33,021 bases of DNA from Pseudomonadota bacterium (GCA_023450615.1 JAEXGT010000093.1:1-33021); one strand, 5' to 3'; shown: positions 15,876 through 24,574, counted from the stretch's first letter. A program made the numbers and translations. The notes: generated by a model from the letters alone, not told the origin.

Positions 15876-16237
15876 TGCAGGGCATTCTCTACGAAGAGCC
15901 TTCATTCTGGCTCTTCCTTCTCATCACCGTGATCATGGGCGGCTGGGCTGCCTGGATGACCGGGCGGGCCATCGCCATAACCTGGCGGCCCTTCTGGACG
16001 CTGATCCTTTACCTGTTCATCCTCGGTGCGGCGGTGCGCTTCATCCACTTCGCTCTGTTCGGCGGGACGCTGCTGTCGGTCCACTACTACGCGGTGGATA
16101 CGATCGTGCTGCTGATCATCGGCGCTCTGGGTTTCCAGTACCGCCGCGCCCGGATGATGACCACGCAATATCGCTGGCTCTACGAGCGGAGCGGCCCGTT
16201 CTCCTGGCGGGAAAAGGCCTCTGCTACCAAGGGCTAA
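15875..16237 (+). CDS. Small three-helix membrane protein embedded in the liv operon
   Basis: A 120-residue inner-membrane protein with three probable helices (about 11-28, 39-61 and 72-90) and a basic cytoplasmic tail (RRARMMTTQYRWLYERSG). I believe similar proteins sit in liv operons of other Rhizobiales (possibly annotated DUF6867), but this is from memory and not checked. The ATG at 15875 overlaps the livF stop (TGATG), and GGGGGG lies upstream, so it is translated with the transporter. It could be an accessory or assembly subunit of the importer, or a regulator of it. No enzymatic motif is seen. The reading frame is open further upstream inside livF, but that part is shadow. Confidence 0.83.
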   Translation: MQGILYEEPSFWLFLLITVIMGGWAAWMTGRAIAITWRPFWTLILYLFILGAAVRFIHFALFGGTLLSVHYYAVDTIVLLIIGALGFQYRRARMMTTQYRWLYERSGPFSWREKASATKG

Positions 16238-16313
16238 GCCCAAAAGATTCCCAGGTGACAAGTGTCCAAAAACCGGCATGATGCACCTTGGATGACGGGT
16301 TAACCGTCAAACC

Positions 16314-16335
16314 GGCCCCACGAGGAAGAGGGGCC
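16314..16335 (+). promoter_or_regulatory. GC-rich hairpin in the leader of the binding-protein gene
   Basis: GGCCCC (16314-16319) pairs with GGGGCC (16330-16335) around a ten-base loop, ending 27 bases before the ATG of the binding-protein gene. A weaker dyad, GACGG/CCGTC around GTTAA, lies just upstream near 16294-16308. Such structures between transporter and binding-protein genes may protect or separate the mRNA segments; that role is inference. Confidence 0.35.
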
Positions 16336-16362
16336 TATAAAACCACCCAGAGGAGTGACCTC

Positions 16363-17490
16363 ATGAAAAAACTGCTGTTGACCGGCGTGGCGCTTGGTCT
16401 TGGCCTCGCCTTCTCCAGCGCTGCCAGCGCCCAGATCAAGATCGGCGTTGCTGGCCCCGTTACCGGCCCGAACGCTGCTTTCGGCGCCCAGCTGAAGAAC
16501 GGCGTCGAGCAGGCAGTTGCCGACATCAACGCGGCTGGCGGCATCAATGGCCAGAAGCTGGAACTCGTCGTCGGTGACGACGTGTCCGACCCCAAGCAGG
16601 GCGTGTCGGTCGCTAACAAGTTCGCAGCCGAAGGCGTGAAGATGGTCGTCGGCCACTTCAACTCGGGCGTGTCGATCCCGGCTTCGTCCGTTTATGAAGA
16701 AGCCGGCATCGTCATGGTGTCCCCGGCCTCGACCAACCCGACCTTCACCGACCGCGGCATGTGGAACACCTTCCGCACCTGCGGACGCGACGACCAGCAG
16801 GGCGGCGTTGCCGGCGCTTATCTCGCCGACAAGTTCAAGGGCAAGAAGGTCGCGGTCATCCACGACAAGACCCCCTACGGCAAGGGCCTCGCCGACGAGA
16901 CCCTGAAGGCCATGAACGCAAAGGGCCTGAAGGAAGTCGTCTATGAAGGCGTGAACCCGGGCGAGAAGGACTATTCCGCTCTCGTGTCGAAGCTGAAGCA
17001 GGCCGGCGTTGACGTCGTCTACTTCGGCGGCCTCCACACGGAAGCCGGCCTCATCATCCGCCAGATGCGCGACCAGGGCCTCAACGCCCCGCTCATGTCG
17101 GGTGACGGCATCGTGTCGGCCGAGTTCACCTCGATCGCCGGCCCGGGCGCCGAAGGCACCCTGATGACCTTCGCTCCCGATCCGCGCAAGAACCCGAACG
17201 CCAAGGACGTGGTCGCCAAGTTCCGCGCGAAGAACTACGAGCCCGAGGCCTACACCCTGTACTCCTACGCCGCGGCCCAGGTTCTGGCCGAAGCTGCAAA
17301 GCAGGCCAACAGCACGGACGGCAAGAAGATTGCTGACGCCATCAAGGCAGGCAAGCCCTTCAAGACCGCGATTGGCGATCTCACCTTCGACAAGAAGGGC
17401 GACATCACCCGTCCGGACTACGTCGTGTATGTCTGGAAGAAGACTGCTGACGGCAAGATCGACTACTCGGGCAACGAGCTCGGCATGTAA
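16363..17490 (+). CDS. livK: Branched-chain amino acid ABC transporter substrate-binding protein
   Basis: The periplasmic receptor of the importer, 375 residues. Residues 1-23 are a signal peptide (MKKLLLTGVALGLGLAFSSA, cleavage after ASA). The mature protein starts QIKIGVAGPVTGPNAAFG, the typical LivJ/LivK opening, and has VVGHFNSGVSIPAS, the ligand-contact region MVSPASTNP (about 123-131) and FRTCGRDDQQG, where the two lobes close on the amino acid. ATG 16363 has AGGAG ten bases upstream; an earlier in-frame start at 16288 would spoil the signal peptide. It follows the three-helix protein by 125 bases and ends at a strong terminator. Whether livJ or livK is the better name cannot be told. 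Confidence 0.94.
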   Translation: MKKLLLTGVALGLGLAFSSAASAQIKIGVAGPVTGPNAAFGAQLKNGVEQAVADINAAGGINGQKLELVVGDDVSDPKQGVSVANKFAAEGVKMVVGHFNSGVSIPASSVYEEAGIVMVSPASTNPTFTDRGMWNTFRTCGRDDQQGGVAGAYLADKFKGKKVAVIHDKTPYGKGLADETLKAMNAKGLKEVVYEGVNPGEKDYSALVSKLKQAGVDVVYFGGLHTEAGLIIRQMRDQGLNAPLMSGDGIVSAEFTSIAGPGAEGTLMTFAPDPRKNPNAKDVVAKFRAKNYEPEAYTLYSYAAAQVLAEAAKQANSTDGKKIADAIKAGKPFKTAIGDLTFDKKGDITRPDYVVYVWKKTADGKIDYSGNELGM

Positions 17491-17517
17491 TCGATTGGCC
17501 TGAAAGCCAACCGAACG

Positions 17518-17549
17518 AACCCGCCCTGGCGACAGGGCGGGTTTTTCTT
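17518..17549 (+). terminator. Rho-independent terminator of the liv cluster
   Basis: A perfect 10-bp GC-rich stem (AACCCGCCCT at 17518-17527 with AGGGCGGGTT at 17534-17543) around GGCGAC, followed by TTTCTTT. It ends the transcript 28 bases after the binding-protein stop codon. Confidence 0.93.
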
Positions 17550-17578
17550 TGAAACTCCTCTGTGAAGCCGCAGCGATC

Positions 17579-17959
17579 ATGCCCGCCCTCACCCTTCAGC
17601 TTCTCGATGCCCCTTACGCTGTTTGCCGCCTGCCTGCGGGTGCCGCCGCACCGTCGCCCACGCCGGGGCCGTTCTCGCTTCTGATCCAGGCCGTCGAGGA
17701 AACAACGCTGGTCTGCCCGTCGGATCAGGCTCCGGAAGCAGCCGAGATCGATTCCGGCTGGCGTTGCTTTCGCATTCTCCAGGTCTTCGATTTCAGCGTT
17801 CCGGGCATCCTGGCATCGGTGCTGTCCCCGCTTGCACAGGCGGGCGTCGGCATCTTCGCCTCCTCCACGTTCAGCACGGATTATGTGCTGGTGAAAGCGA
17901 GCGATCTGGACCGGGCGCTGGAGGCTCTCACAGCAGCAGGCCACCAGATCGAAGGCTGA
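17579..17959 (+). CDS. ACT-domain protein
   Basis: A 126-residue cytosolic protein consisting of an N-terminal beta-rich part (LTLQLLDAPYAVCRLPAG) and an ACT-like C-terminal part (VFDFSVPGILASVLSPLAQAGVGIF, in pieces at about 66-90, then STFSTDYVLVKASDLDRAL). This is the ACT_7 pattern seen in small amino-acid-sensing proteins and in the regulatory part of aspartate kinases; ligand binding is inference. It lies right after the liv terminator, on the same strand. ATG 17579 is the plausible start although its ribosome binding site is weak; a TTG at 17549 falls in the terminator. Possible amino-acid sensor, but its position next to the importer may be chance. Confidence 0.77.
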   Translation: MPALTLQLLDAPYAVCRLPAGAAAPSPTPGPFSLLIQAVEETTLVCPSDQAPEAAEIDSGWRCFRILQVFDFSVPGILASVLSPLAQAGVGIFASSTFSTDYVLVKASDLDRALEALTAAGHQIEG

Positions 17960-17960
17960 T

Positions 17961-18428
17961 TCAAGCTCTCTCGATGCGGGCTGCAAAGCAGCCCCGGCGG
18001 GCGAAATGGGCGTCCACATGGGCGACTTGAGGATCCGCGAGAAAGCGCCTGATGACCTCCGTGACCGCATCGCCTTCGGCAACCTCCGCATCGACGATCA
18101 GCGCCGCCGCGTCATAGGCTCTCAAGGAGAGAAGGCGGTCTTTCAACATGGGGGCGAGCTCGCCCCGGTAATGCCCGGTCGCCGCTGAGCGGCTGACGAA
18201 GATAGGTCCGCTGGCGCGGTAAGGCGAAGAGGCGGAAGGCTGGTGCACATGATTGAGAAGCAATAGCTCCTCGCCCACAGGAACGCGCATAAGAGAGATG
18301 CGGCAAGGATAGGCATCGGCCTCGTCCGCATACATGCGCCGGGCTCCGATGGCCTCAAGTTCCGTGTCGCCGAGCAGAAAAAGGGATGCGAAGGATTCGG
18401 CCTCGAGGCCGCGTATTTGAAACGTCAT
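17961..18428 (-). CDS. DUF1203 domain protein
   Basis: A 155-residue protein of the DUF1203 family (PF06718). The family pattern is visible in order: FQIRGLEAESFASLF (3-17), YPCRISLMRVPVGEELLLLN (first ten at about 40-49), HQPSASSPYRASGPIFV and a C-terminal HVDAHFARRGCFAARI. No signal peptide or membrane segment. Function unknown. ATG 18428 follows AGGAGATCACC at good distance. It converges with the ACT gene, with one base between their ends, and shares its strand with ccdA. Confidence 0.88.
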   Translation of the reverse strand: MTFQIRGLEAESFASLFLLGDTELEAIGARRMYADEADAYPCRISLMRVPVGEELLLLNHVHQPSASSPYRASGPIFVSRSAATGHYRGELAPMLKDRLLSLRAYDAAALIVDAEVAEGDAVTEVIRRFLADPQVAHVDAHFARRGCFAARIERA

Positions 18429-18498
18429 GGTGATCTCCTGTCGAGACCATCATCCTGGCAGCGCCCAGCCGCTCGAACGACCCGTTTCCTGTGATGCG

Positions 18499-19227
18499 CT
18501 AGCCCAGCGTTCCCAGAATGGGGAAGGTCTCGAGCAGCCAGAACGACATGTTCGTGATCCAGCCTGTGAGGAAGGCGATGCCGGTGAGGATGAGGAGAAC
18601 GCCCATGACCTTCTCGATCATGGCAAAGCGCGAGCGCATGCGCTTGAGGAGCGCCACAAAGGGCTTCATGGCGAAGGCCGCCAGCAGGAAGGGAATTCCC
18701 AAGCCTGCCGAATAGGCGGCAAGCAGCATCGCGCCATAGGCCACGCTATCCTCCGACCCCGCCACCGCCAGAATGGCCGCGAGAACCGGCCCGATGCAGG
18801 GCGTCCAGCCGAAGGCGAAGGCAAGCCCCATCACATAGGCGCCCCACAGCCCCACAGGCTTCTCGACCGAAAAGCGGGCCTCCCGATAGAACAGGCCAAT
18901 CCGGAAGATTCCGAGGAAATGCAGGCCCATCACAATGATGGCGATACCGGCGATGGTGCTGAGCACATCGAGATATTGCCGGATCACCTGTCCTAGCGCG
19001 GAGGCGGTCGCTCCCAGGATGACGAACACGGTAGCAAAGCCCGCCACGAAGAGCAGCGCGGCCAAAACCGCACGGCGGCGGACGGCTCGGTCATCGCCCG
19101 CATGCAGCTGGTCGAAGGTCGTACCGGCAAGAAACGACAGATAGGGCGGAACCAGCGGCAGAACGCAGGGGCTCAAGAAACTGATGAGGCCGCCAAGCGC
19201 CGCGGCAGGAAAGGAAACGCTGAGCAT
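18499..19227 (-). CDS. ccdA: Cytochrome c biogenesis protein CcdA
   Basis: A 242-residue, six-helix inner-membrane protein of the CcdA/DsbD family that passes electrons from cytosolic thioredoxin to periplasmic thiol proteins, as needed for cytochrome c maturation. The two redox cysteines are in SPCVLPLVPPYLSF (C21) and GWTPCIGPVLA (C144), each with the typical prolines. The protein has no periplasmic DsbD-like domains. ATG 19227 (MLSVSFPAAA) follows AGAAGGTCTC. No thioredoxin-like partner gene is adjacent. It is divergent from the P1 peptidase gene, 94 bases away. Confidence 0.93.
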   Translation of the reverse strand: MLSVSFPAAALGGLISFLSPCVLPLVPPYLSFLAGTTFDQLHAGDDRAVRRRAVLAALLFVAGFATVFVILGATASALGQVIRQYLDVLSTIAGIAIIVMGLHFLGIFRIGLFYREARFSVEKPVGLWGAYVMGLAFAFGWTPCIGPVLAAILAVAGSEDSVAYGAMLLAAYSAGLGIPFLLAAFAMKPFVALLKRMRSRFAMIEKVMGVLLILTGIAFLTGWITNMSFWLLETFPILGTLG

Positions 19228-19321
19228 GAGACCTTCTAGCCTTTTCCAGGCCTTCGAGAAAGCGGGTGGGTGCGGGGCTATCCTTCTTGTGAAGCGTGCG
19301 GTTTTAGGGTTGGCTTAAGGC

Positions 19322-20371
19322 ATGACAGCTCTGCGCAACCTCATCACCGACGTCGCGGGCCTTCGGGTCGGCAATGCCCATGACGCAGCTCTCGCCTCCG
19401 GCGTGACGGCGATCCTGTTCGACGAGCCTGCCGTGGCTTCCTATGCCGTCAACGGCGGTGCCCCCGGCACGCGGGACACGGATCTCCTGGAGCCGGACAA
19501 GGCCGTGACCGGCATCAACGGCATCGTCCTCTCAGGGGGTTCGGCCTTCGGCCTCGATGCGGCGGGCGGCGTGCAGGCCTTCCTGCGCGAAAAGGGCGTC
19601 GGCTTCGCCGTCGGCTCTGCCCTTGTGCCATTGGTCCCGCAGGCAATCACCTTCGACCTGCTCAATGGCGGCGACAAGGATTGGGGGCGCTACCCGCCCT
19701 ATCGCGAGCTCGGCTATGACGCCGCCGCCACGGCCGGTCTCGACTTCGCCCTTGGCACGGCCGGAGGCGGCTATGGGGCTACGACCGTCGATCTGAAGGG
19801 TGGCCTCGGCTCGGCCAGCGCCGTCACCAGCGCCGGTCATACGGTCGGGGCGCTGGTCATCGTGAATGCCCTGTCCTCGGCGCTGATCGGCGAAGGACCG
19901 CATTTCTGGGCCGGCGCATTCGAGGAGGGCGCGGAGTTTGGAGGGCTCGGGCATCCGCCCCGGATCACGCCCGAGATGCGAAAGCTCGACTGGAAAGGCC
20001 GTGCCCAAGCGGCGACGCCGCCCATCTCGACCACGATTGCGCTGATCGCGACGGATGCCGTTCTCACCAAGGCGCAGGCCAAGCGGCTCGCGGTCATCTC
20101 CCATGACGGTCACGCCAAGGGCCTACGCTTCGCCCACGCGCTTCATGACGGCGATACGGTCTTCACCGCCGCGACGGGCAGGAAGCCCCTGAAGGACGAA
20201 GCAGGAGACTTCATCGAGATCGGCGCTCTTGCTGCCGATTGCCTGGCGCGGGCCATCGCCCGCGGCGTCTATGAGGCGACCGCTCTGCCGTTTCCAGGCG
20301 CGCAGCCCGCATGGCGGGACAGGTTCGGATCCCCTCTCAGAGACATTTCCTCAAAGCCGTCTGGCAACTGA
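19322..20371 (+). CDS. P1-family peptidase (DmpA/L-aminopeptidase-esterase type)
   Basis: A 349-residue member of the DmpA family (PF03576), N-terminal-nucleophile hydrolases that self-cleave into two chains. Family marks are TDVAGLRVGNAHD (9-21), VNGGAPGTRDTDLLEP (43-58), INGIVLSGGSAFGLDAAGGV (65-84) and the cleavage region around PPISTTIALIATDAVL (233-248), where Thr237 would be the likely new N-terminal nucleophile; many relatives have Asn-Thr-Thr or Asn-Ser here, whereas this one has Ser-Thr-Thr. Characterised relatives act as D-aminopeptidases, beta-aminopeptidases or amidases. The substrate here is unknown. ATG 19322 follows AAGG by a few bases. Its last 21 bases overlap the convergent membrane-protein gene. 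Confidence 0.9.
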   Translation: MTALRNLITDVAGLRVGNAHDAALASGVTAILFDEPAVASYAVNGGAPGTRDTDLLEPDKAVTGINGIVLSGGSAFGLDAAGGVQAFLREKGVGFAVGSALVPLVPQAITFDLLNGGDKDWGRYPPYRELGYDAAATAGLDFALGTAGGGYGATTVDLKGGLGSASAVTSAGHTVGALVIVNALSSALIGEGPHFWAGAFEEGAEFGGLGHPPRITPEMRKLDWKGRAQAATPPISTTIALIATDAVLTKAQAKRLAVISHDGHAKGLRFAHALHDGDTVFTAATGRKPLKDEAGDFIEIGALAADCLARAIARGVYEATALPFPGAQPAWRDRFGSPLRDISSKPSGN

Positions 20372-20887
20372 GGCGCGGGAGAGGTCGCTCGACGATGCTC
20401 CCGCCCGATACCGCAACCACAGCAGAATGAACCCGAAGACCGGAATCAGGATGTCCGTGTAGAAGATGACTCCCGCATTGCCGGGAGCATAGTTGTGGGC
20501 TTCCACCATCTGCACCACATGGCCGGCGGCGGCTCCCCAGAGAAAGCAGGCCGGGCCAACCAGGGCGGCCAAGCGCGTTCCGAAGCTGCCTCTGAAGGCC
20601 AGAAATCCAACGATGGAGAAGCCGAGGCTGGCGAACCCGACTTCCTTCTGAAACGGGCTCGTCTGCCAGCCGATGAAGAATGCCGCCATCTCCGAGAAGA
20701 AGACGTGCATGACGAAGTTGTAGAGAAAGGTCACCCCGAGGGCGAAGAAGAAGAACCACGACAGCAGCGCCTCAGCCGCATGACCACGGCCCTTCTGGCG
20801 CGTCAGGGAGACCAGCGCCACGATGAGCCCCAGCACGAAGAAGGTCAGGGTGAAGTTGCTCAGCAGAAAGGTGATCGTCTGCTCCAT
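20351..20887 (-). CDS. Five-helix membrane protein, probably DUF6790 family
   Basis: A 178-residue membrane protein with about five helices (roughly 4-24, 38-60, 78-98, 106-126, 142-160). Conserved-looking stretches are FLLSNFTLTFFVLGL, FLYNFVMHVFFSEMAAFFIGW (first ten near 54), SPFQKEVGFASLGF, GPACFLWGAAAGHVVQM and NYAPGNAGVIFYTDILIP. I recall this as the DUF6790 family but could not verify. Function unknown. ATG 20887 has a strong GGAGG six bases upstream, which decides the start; the frame remains open to 20995 without a better one. It overlaps the P1 peptidase end by 21 bases. Confidence 0.82.
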   Translation of the reverse strand: MEQTITFLLSNFTLTFFVLGLIVALVSLTRQKGRGHAAEALLSWFFFFALGVTFLYNFVMHVFFSEMAAFFIGWQTSPFQKEVGFASLGFSIVGFLAFRGSFGTRLAALVGPACFLWGAAAGHVVQMVEAHNYAPGNAGVIFYTDILIPVFGFILLWLRYRAGASSSDLSRASVARRL

Positions 20888-21077
20888 CCCGGCCTCCGCG
20901 CATATGACGATACGGCATCGCCATTGTGTCGCTTCACCTGCGAGGCTGCCAAGCTCGCTGAACGGCGGGCTGGGGTGACGTAATGGCTTTTGCACACGTC
21001 ATCGCCAGCCTTGGCCGGAACAAGGCCCGATTGAGATGGGGCGGGAGAAGATCCCCCGCCTCCTTCGAAGGCTGTCG

Positions 21078-22319
21078 TCAGAACCGCTCGACGCGATAGG
21101 GCTCGGGGTTCACCACCGTCTGTTCGCCGGTCATCATCTCGGCGAGCAGGCGGCCCGTCACAGGGCCGAGGGTCAAGCCGTGATGGGCGTGGCCGAAGCC
21201 GAACCACAGGTTTTTGTGGCGGGGAGCCTTGCCGATGATCGGCATCATGTCCGGCGTGCAGGGGCGCGTGCCCATCCAGGGATGGGGATCGACTCGCTCG
21301 CCGAGGGGGAAGAACTCCTTGGCGATGGGCTCGGCACGCTGAAGCTGGACCGGGCTACGGGGTGCATCGCGATCCGCAAATTCCGCGCCTGTCGTCAGGC
21401 GGATGCCCTTCGACATGGGAGCGAGGAAGTAACCGCGGTCGAAATCGAGAGTCGGCTTGTTGAGCACCGCGTTGCCTTCCGGCTTGTAGTGCATGTGGTA
21501 TCCGCGCTTGACCGCGAGCGGCAGGTTGTAACCCAGGCGCTTCGTAACCACGTCCGCCCAGGGGCCTAGCGCCACGACGACTTCGCGGGCCTCAACGGAG
21601 CCCTTTTCCGTCTGCACGCGCCAGCCGTTCGGTGTTTCCTCCAGGGTCTTGGCATCGCCCGCCGCCAGCTCGCCGCCGAGGCGCTCGAAAAGGCCCACAT
21701 AGCCCATGGTGAGCAGATGCGGATCGGACACCGAGGACGGATCCGTCCAATGGATGCCGCCTTTGGTCTCGACCTTCAGGTGAGGCTCGCTCTCCGCGAC
21801 GCCCTTGGTGTCGAGAGCCTTGAAGTTCACGCCGAAATCGCGCCTCACGGCCTCCGCGTCGCGGAGCTGGGCATCGCGGGTCTTCTCGTCGCGGAACACC
21901 TTCAGCCAGCCGGTCGGGCGGATCAGGTGGGTGGAGCCGGATTCCTCGGCGAGGGCCATGTGCTCGGTAACGGAATGCTCGATGAGCGGCGCGTACATGC
22001 GCGCGATCGCCTTGTGCTGGGCGGGACGCGAATGCATCCAGTACTGCCACAGGAAGGGTGCGAGCTTCGGAATGGCCGACCAATGATAATGGGCGTCGAT
22101 GGTATTGTTCAGGGCATAGCGCAGCAGGGCGCCGAAATCGTGGGGGAAGCCGTAGGGATAGACGCCCTCGCGCTGGATCAGGCCCGCATTGCCGAAAGAC
22201 GTTTCCTCACCCGGCTTGCGCTTGTCGACCAGCAGCACCGAACGGCCGCGTTTCTGCAAATGCACGGCAATCGACACGCCGACGATGCCGGCGCCGAGAA
22301 CAATCACATCCTTACGCAT
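21078..22319 (-). CDS. FAD-dependent D-amino acid dehydrogenase (DadA type)
   Basis: A 413-residue flavoprotein of the DAO superfamily. The FAD dinucleotide fold is VLGAGIVGVSIAVHLQKRG (first GxGxxG at 9-14), and the C-terminal FAD contact is FGFGHAHHGLTLGPVTG (about 376-392). EETSFGNAGLIQ (38-49) and RPTGWLKVF are typical of DadA, the membrane-associated enzyme that oxidises D-amino acids to keto acids and passes electrons to the respiratory chain. Absence of a nearby alanine racemase leaves the substrate open. ATG 22319 has AGGA six bases upstream. It is divergent from rpe. No clear terminator follows it. Confidence 0.87.
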   Translation of the reverse strand: MRKDVIVLGAGIVGVSIAVHLQKRGRSVLLVDKRKPGEETSFGNAGLIQREGVYPYGFPHDFGALLRYALNNTIDAHYHWSAIPKLAPFLWQYWMHSRPAQHKAIARMYAPLIEHSVTEHMALAEESGSTHLIRPTGWLKVFRDEKTRDAQLRDAEAVRRDFGVNFKALDTKGVAESEPHLKVETKGGIHWTDPSSVSDPHLLTMGYVGLFERLGGELAAGDAKTLEETPNGWRVQTEKGSVEAREVVVALGPWADVVTKRLGYNLPLAVKRGYHMHYKPEGNAVLNKPTLDFDRGYFLAPMSKGIRLTTGAEFADRDAPRSPVQLQRAEPIAKEFFPLGERVDPHPWMGTRPCTPDMMPIIGKAPRHKNLWFGFGHAHHGLTLGPVTGRLLAEMMTGEQTVVNPEPYRVERF

Positions 22320-22529
22320 GAAGTCCTGCCCTGTTATTTTCGCCCCTCGACGGGAGCGGAGGCCACCTGCCCCATCTTCCTGCCGAGTCTTACTCTCCTT
22401 CCGGCTGGCGCGTCCATGGCTTTCAAGCGGCTAAAGCATCTCTCCCCAGCCGAGTGGTCTTAAAATGGTTTACAGCGCGACGGCATTGTCCGTTGCCGTC
22501 GCAGAAAGCCCGTGCTACCGGCCCTTTTC

Positions 22530-23201
22530 ATGACACGCCCTCTGCTCATCGCCCCCTCCATTCTCGCCTCTGACTTCTCCAAGCTCGGCGAGGAAATCCG
22601 CGCCATCGACGCCGCCGGCGCCGACTGGATCCATATCGACGTGATGGACGGCCATTTCGTCCCCAACATCACCATGGGTCCGGACATCGTGAAGGCGATC
22701 CGTCCGCACACGAAGAAGGTCTTCGACGTGCATCTGATGATCGCCCCGGTGGACCCCTATCTCGAAGCCTTCGCCAAGGCGGGCGCGGACATCATCAGTA
22801 TCCATGCGGAAGCGGGCCCGCACCTGCACCGCTCGCTCCAGACCATCCGCGCCCTCGGCAAAAAGGCTGGCGTGGTGCTGAACCCCGGCACCCACGAAGC
22901 CGTCATCGAGCCTGTGCTCGACATGGTGGACCTCGTGCTCCTCATGACGGTGAATCCGGGCTTCGGCGGCCAAGCCTTCATCCCTTCGGTCTGCGACAAG
23001 GTTCGTCGGGTGAAGGCCATGATTGGCGACCGCGACATCGATATCGAGATCGATGGCGGCGTCACCGTCGAGACGGCCCCCCTCGTGGCTGCCGCGGGCG
23101 CGAATGCCCTTGTGGCAGGCTCCGCCACCTTCAAGGGCGGCCCCTCGGCCTACGCCGCAAACATGGCGGCTATTCGCGAGGCTGCTGAGAAGGCGCGTTG
23201 A
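22530..23201 (+). CDS. rpe: Ribulose-phosphate 3-epimerase
   Basis: A 223-residue TIM-barrel enzyme that interconverts ribulose 5-phosphate and xylulose 5-phosphate in the pentose phosphate and Calvin pathways. The metal ligands H35, D37, H68 and D175 are all present in their motifs (DWIHIDVMDGHFVPN, FDVHLM, IEIDGGV), as is the flexible loop MTVNPGFGGQAF (139-150). The start is ATG 22530 (MTRPLLIAPSILASD), which fits the family length; a GTG at 22512 would add six residues, and neither has a strong ribosome binding site. It is followed 59 bases later by purB on the same strand. Confidence 0.95.
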   Translation: MTRPLLIAPSILASDFSKLGEEIRAIDAAGADWIHIDVMDGHFVPNITMGPDIVKAIRPHTKKVFDVHLMIAPVDPYLEAFAKAGADIISIHAEAGPHLHRSLQTIRALGKKAGVVLNPGTHEAVIEPVLDMVDLVLLMTVNPGFGGQAFIPSVCDKVRRVKAMIGDRDIDIEIDGGVTVETAPLVAAAGANALVAGSATFKGGPSAYAANMAAIREAAEKAR

Positions 23202-23260
23202 GATCAGCGGCCTATCGTGCTACCGCGCGGGGCATATCCCCCGCGTGGAAGTGAAAAGCG

Positions 23261-24574
23261 ATGATCCCTCGTTACAGCCGTCCCGAGATGGTGGCCCTCT
23301 GGTCGCCGGAGTCTAAGTTCCGCATCTGGTTCGAGATCGAGGCTCACGCCACGACGGCGCTCGCCAATCTCGGCGTCGTGCCCAAAGAAGCCGCCGAGAA
23401 GGTCTGGGAGATGGGCTCCAAGGCGACCTTCGACGTGGAGCGCATCGACTCCATCGAGCGTGAGGTGAAGCACGACGTCATCGCGTTCCTGACCCACCTT
23501 GCCGAGATCGTCGGCCCCGAGGCCCGCTTCGTCCACCAGGGCATGACCTCCTCGGACGTGCTCGACACCACCTTCAGCGTCCAGCTCGCCCGCGCCACGG
23601 ATATCCTGCTGCGCGACATGGACGAGCTTCTCGCCGCCATCAAGCGCCGTGCCCTCGAGCACAAGATGACGCCGACCATCGGCCGCTCGCACGGCATCCA
23701 CGCCGAGCCCACCACCTTCGGCCTCAAGCTCGCCCAGGCCTATGCCGAATTCGAGCGCTGCAAGCTGCGTCTCATCGAAGCCCGGCGTGAGATTTCCACC
23801 TGCGCCATCTCCGGCGCGGTCGGCACCTTCGCCAATATCGACCCGAGCGTGGAAGAATACGTGGCCGAGCAGATGGGCCTCCAGGTCGAGCCGGTCTCGA
23901 CGCAGGTGATCCCGCGCGACCGTCACGCCATGTATTTCGCGACGCTCGGCGTCATCGCCTCCTCCATCGAGCGCCTTGCCACGGAAGTGCGCCACTTGCA
24001 GCGCAGCGAGGTTCTGGAAGCCGAAGAGTTCTTCTCGGCAGGCCAGAAGGGCTCCTCCGCCATGCCGCATAAGCGCAACCCTGTCCTGACCGAGAACCTG
24101 ACGGGCCTCGCCCGCATGGTGCGCGCCTATGCCATGCCCGCCATGGAGAACGTGGCCCTCTGGCACGAGCGGGACATCTCCCACTCCTCCGTCGAGCGCA
24201 TGATCGGCCCCGACGCCACCGTGACCCTGGATTTCGCGCTGGCCCGCCTCACGAACGTCATCGACAAGCTCGTGGTTTATCCTGAGAACATGCAGAAGAA
24301 CCTGGACCGCCTCGGCGGCCTCGTCCATTCGCAACGCGTCCTGCTGGCGCTCACTCAGAAGGGCGCCTCCCGCGAGGACGCCTATCGGCTGGTTCAGCGC
24401 AACGCCATGCCTGTCTGGCGCGGCGAAGGCGACTTCCTTACTCTTCTGAAGAACGATGCCGATGTGGCGAAGTACCTGAAGCCGGAAGAAATCGAGGCCT
24501 GCTTCGATCTCGGCTACCACTTCAAGCATGTGGATACGATCTTCACGCGGGTCTTCGGTTCCGCAGGAGCATAA
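23261..24574 (+). CDS. purB: Adenylosuccinate lyase
   Basis: A 437-residue fumarase/aspartase-superfamily enzyme that removes fumarate from SAICAR and adenylosuccinate in purine synthesis. It starts with MIPRYSRPEM, the usual PurB opening, and contains the substrate-binding TSSDVLDT (96-103), the GRSHGIHAEPTTFG segment with the catalytic His (about 144-157) and the superfamily signature SSAMPHKRNP (265-274) with its mobile-loop serine. Length matches the bacterial 430-residue class. ATG 23261 is preceded by GGAAG. It follows rpe and precedes a cyclopropane synthase-like gene. Confidence 0.96.
   Translation: MIPRYSRPEMVALWSPESKFRIWFEIEAHATTALANLGVVPKEAAEKVWEMGSKATFDVERIDSIEREVKHDVIAFLTHLAEIVGPEARFVHQGMTSSDVLDTTFSVQLARATDILLRDMDELLAAIKRRALEHKMTPTIGRSHGIHAEPTTFGLKLAQAYAEFERCKLRLIEARREISTCAISGAVGTFANIDPSVEEYVAEQMGLQVEPVSTQVIPRDRHAMYFATLGVIASSIERLATEVRHLQRSEVLEAEEFFSAGQKGSSAMPHKRNPVLTENLTGLARMVRAYAMPAMENVALWHERDISHSSVERMIGPDATVTLDFALARLTNVIDKLVVYPENMQKNLDRLGGLVHSQRVLLALTQKGASREDAYRLVQRNAMPVWRGEGDFLTLLKNDADVAKYLKPEEIEACFDLGYHFKHVDTIFTRVFGSAGA

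Noticed and set aside
16300..17592. A 430-codon minus-strand frame opposite the binding-protein gene
   Set aside because: Covers a clear secreted binding protein and reads through its terminator.
21035..21060. GC-rich hairpin (GGCGGG/CCCGCC) as a terminator of the D-amino acid dehydrogenase gene
   Set aside because: No T-run follows it on the minus strand; the short stem in GC-rich DNA may be chance.
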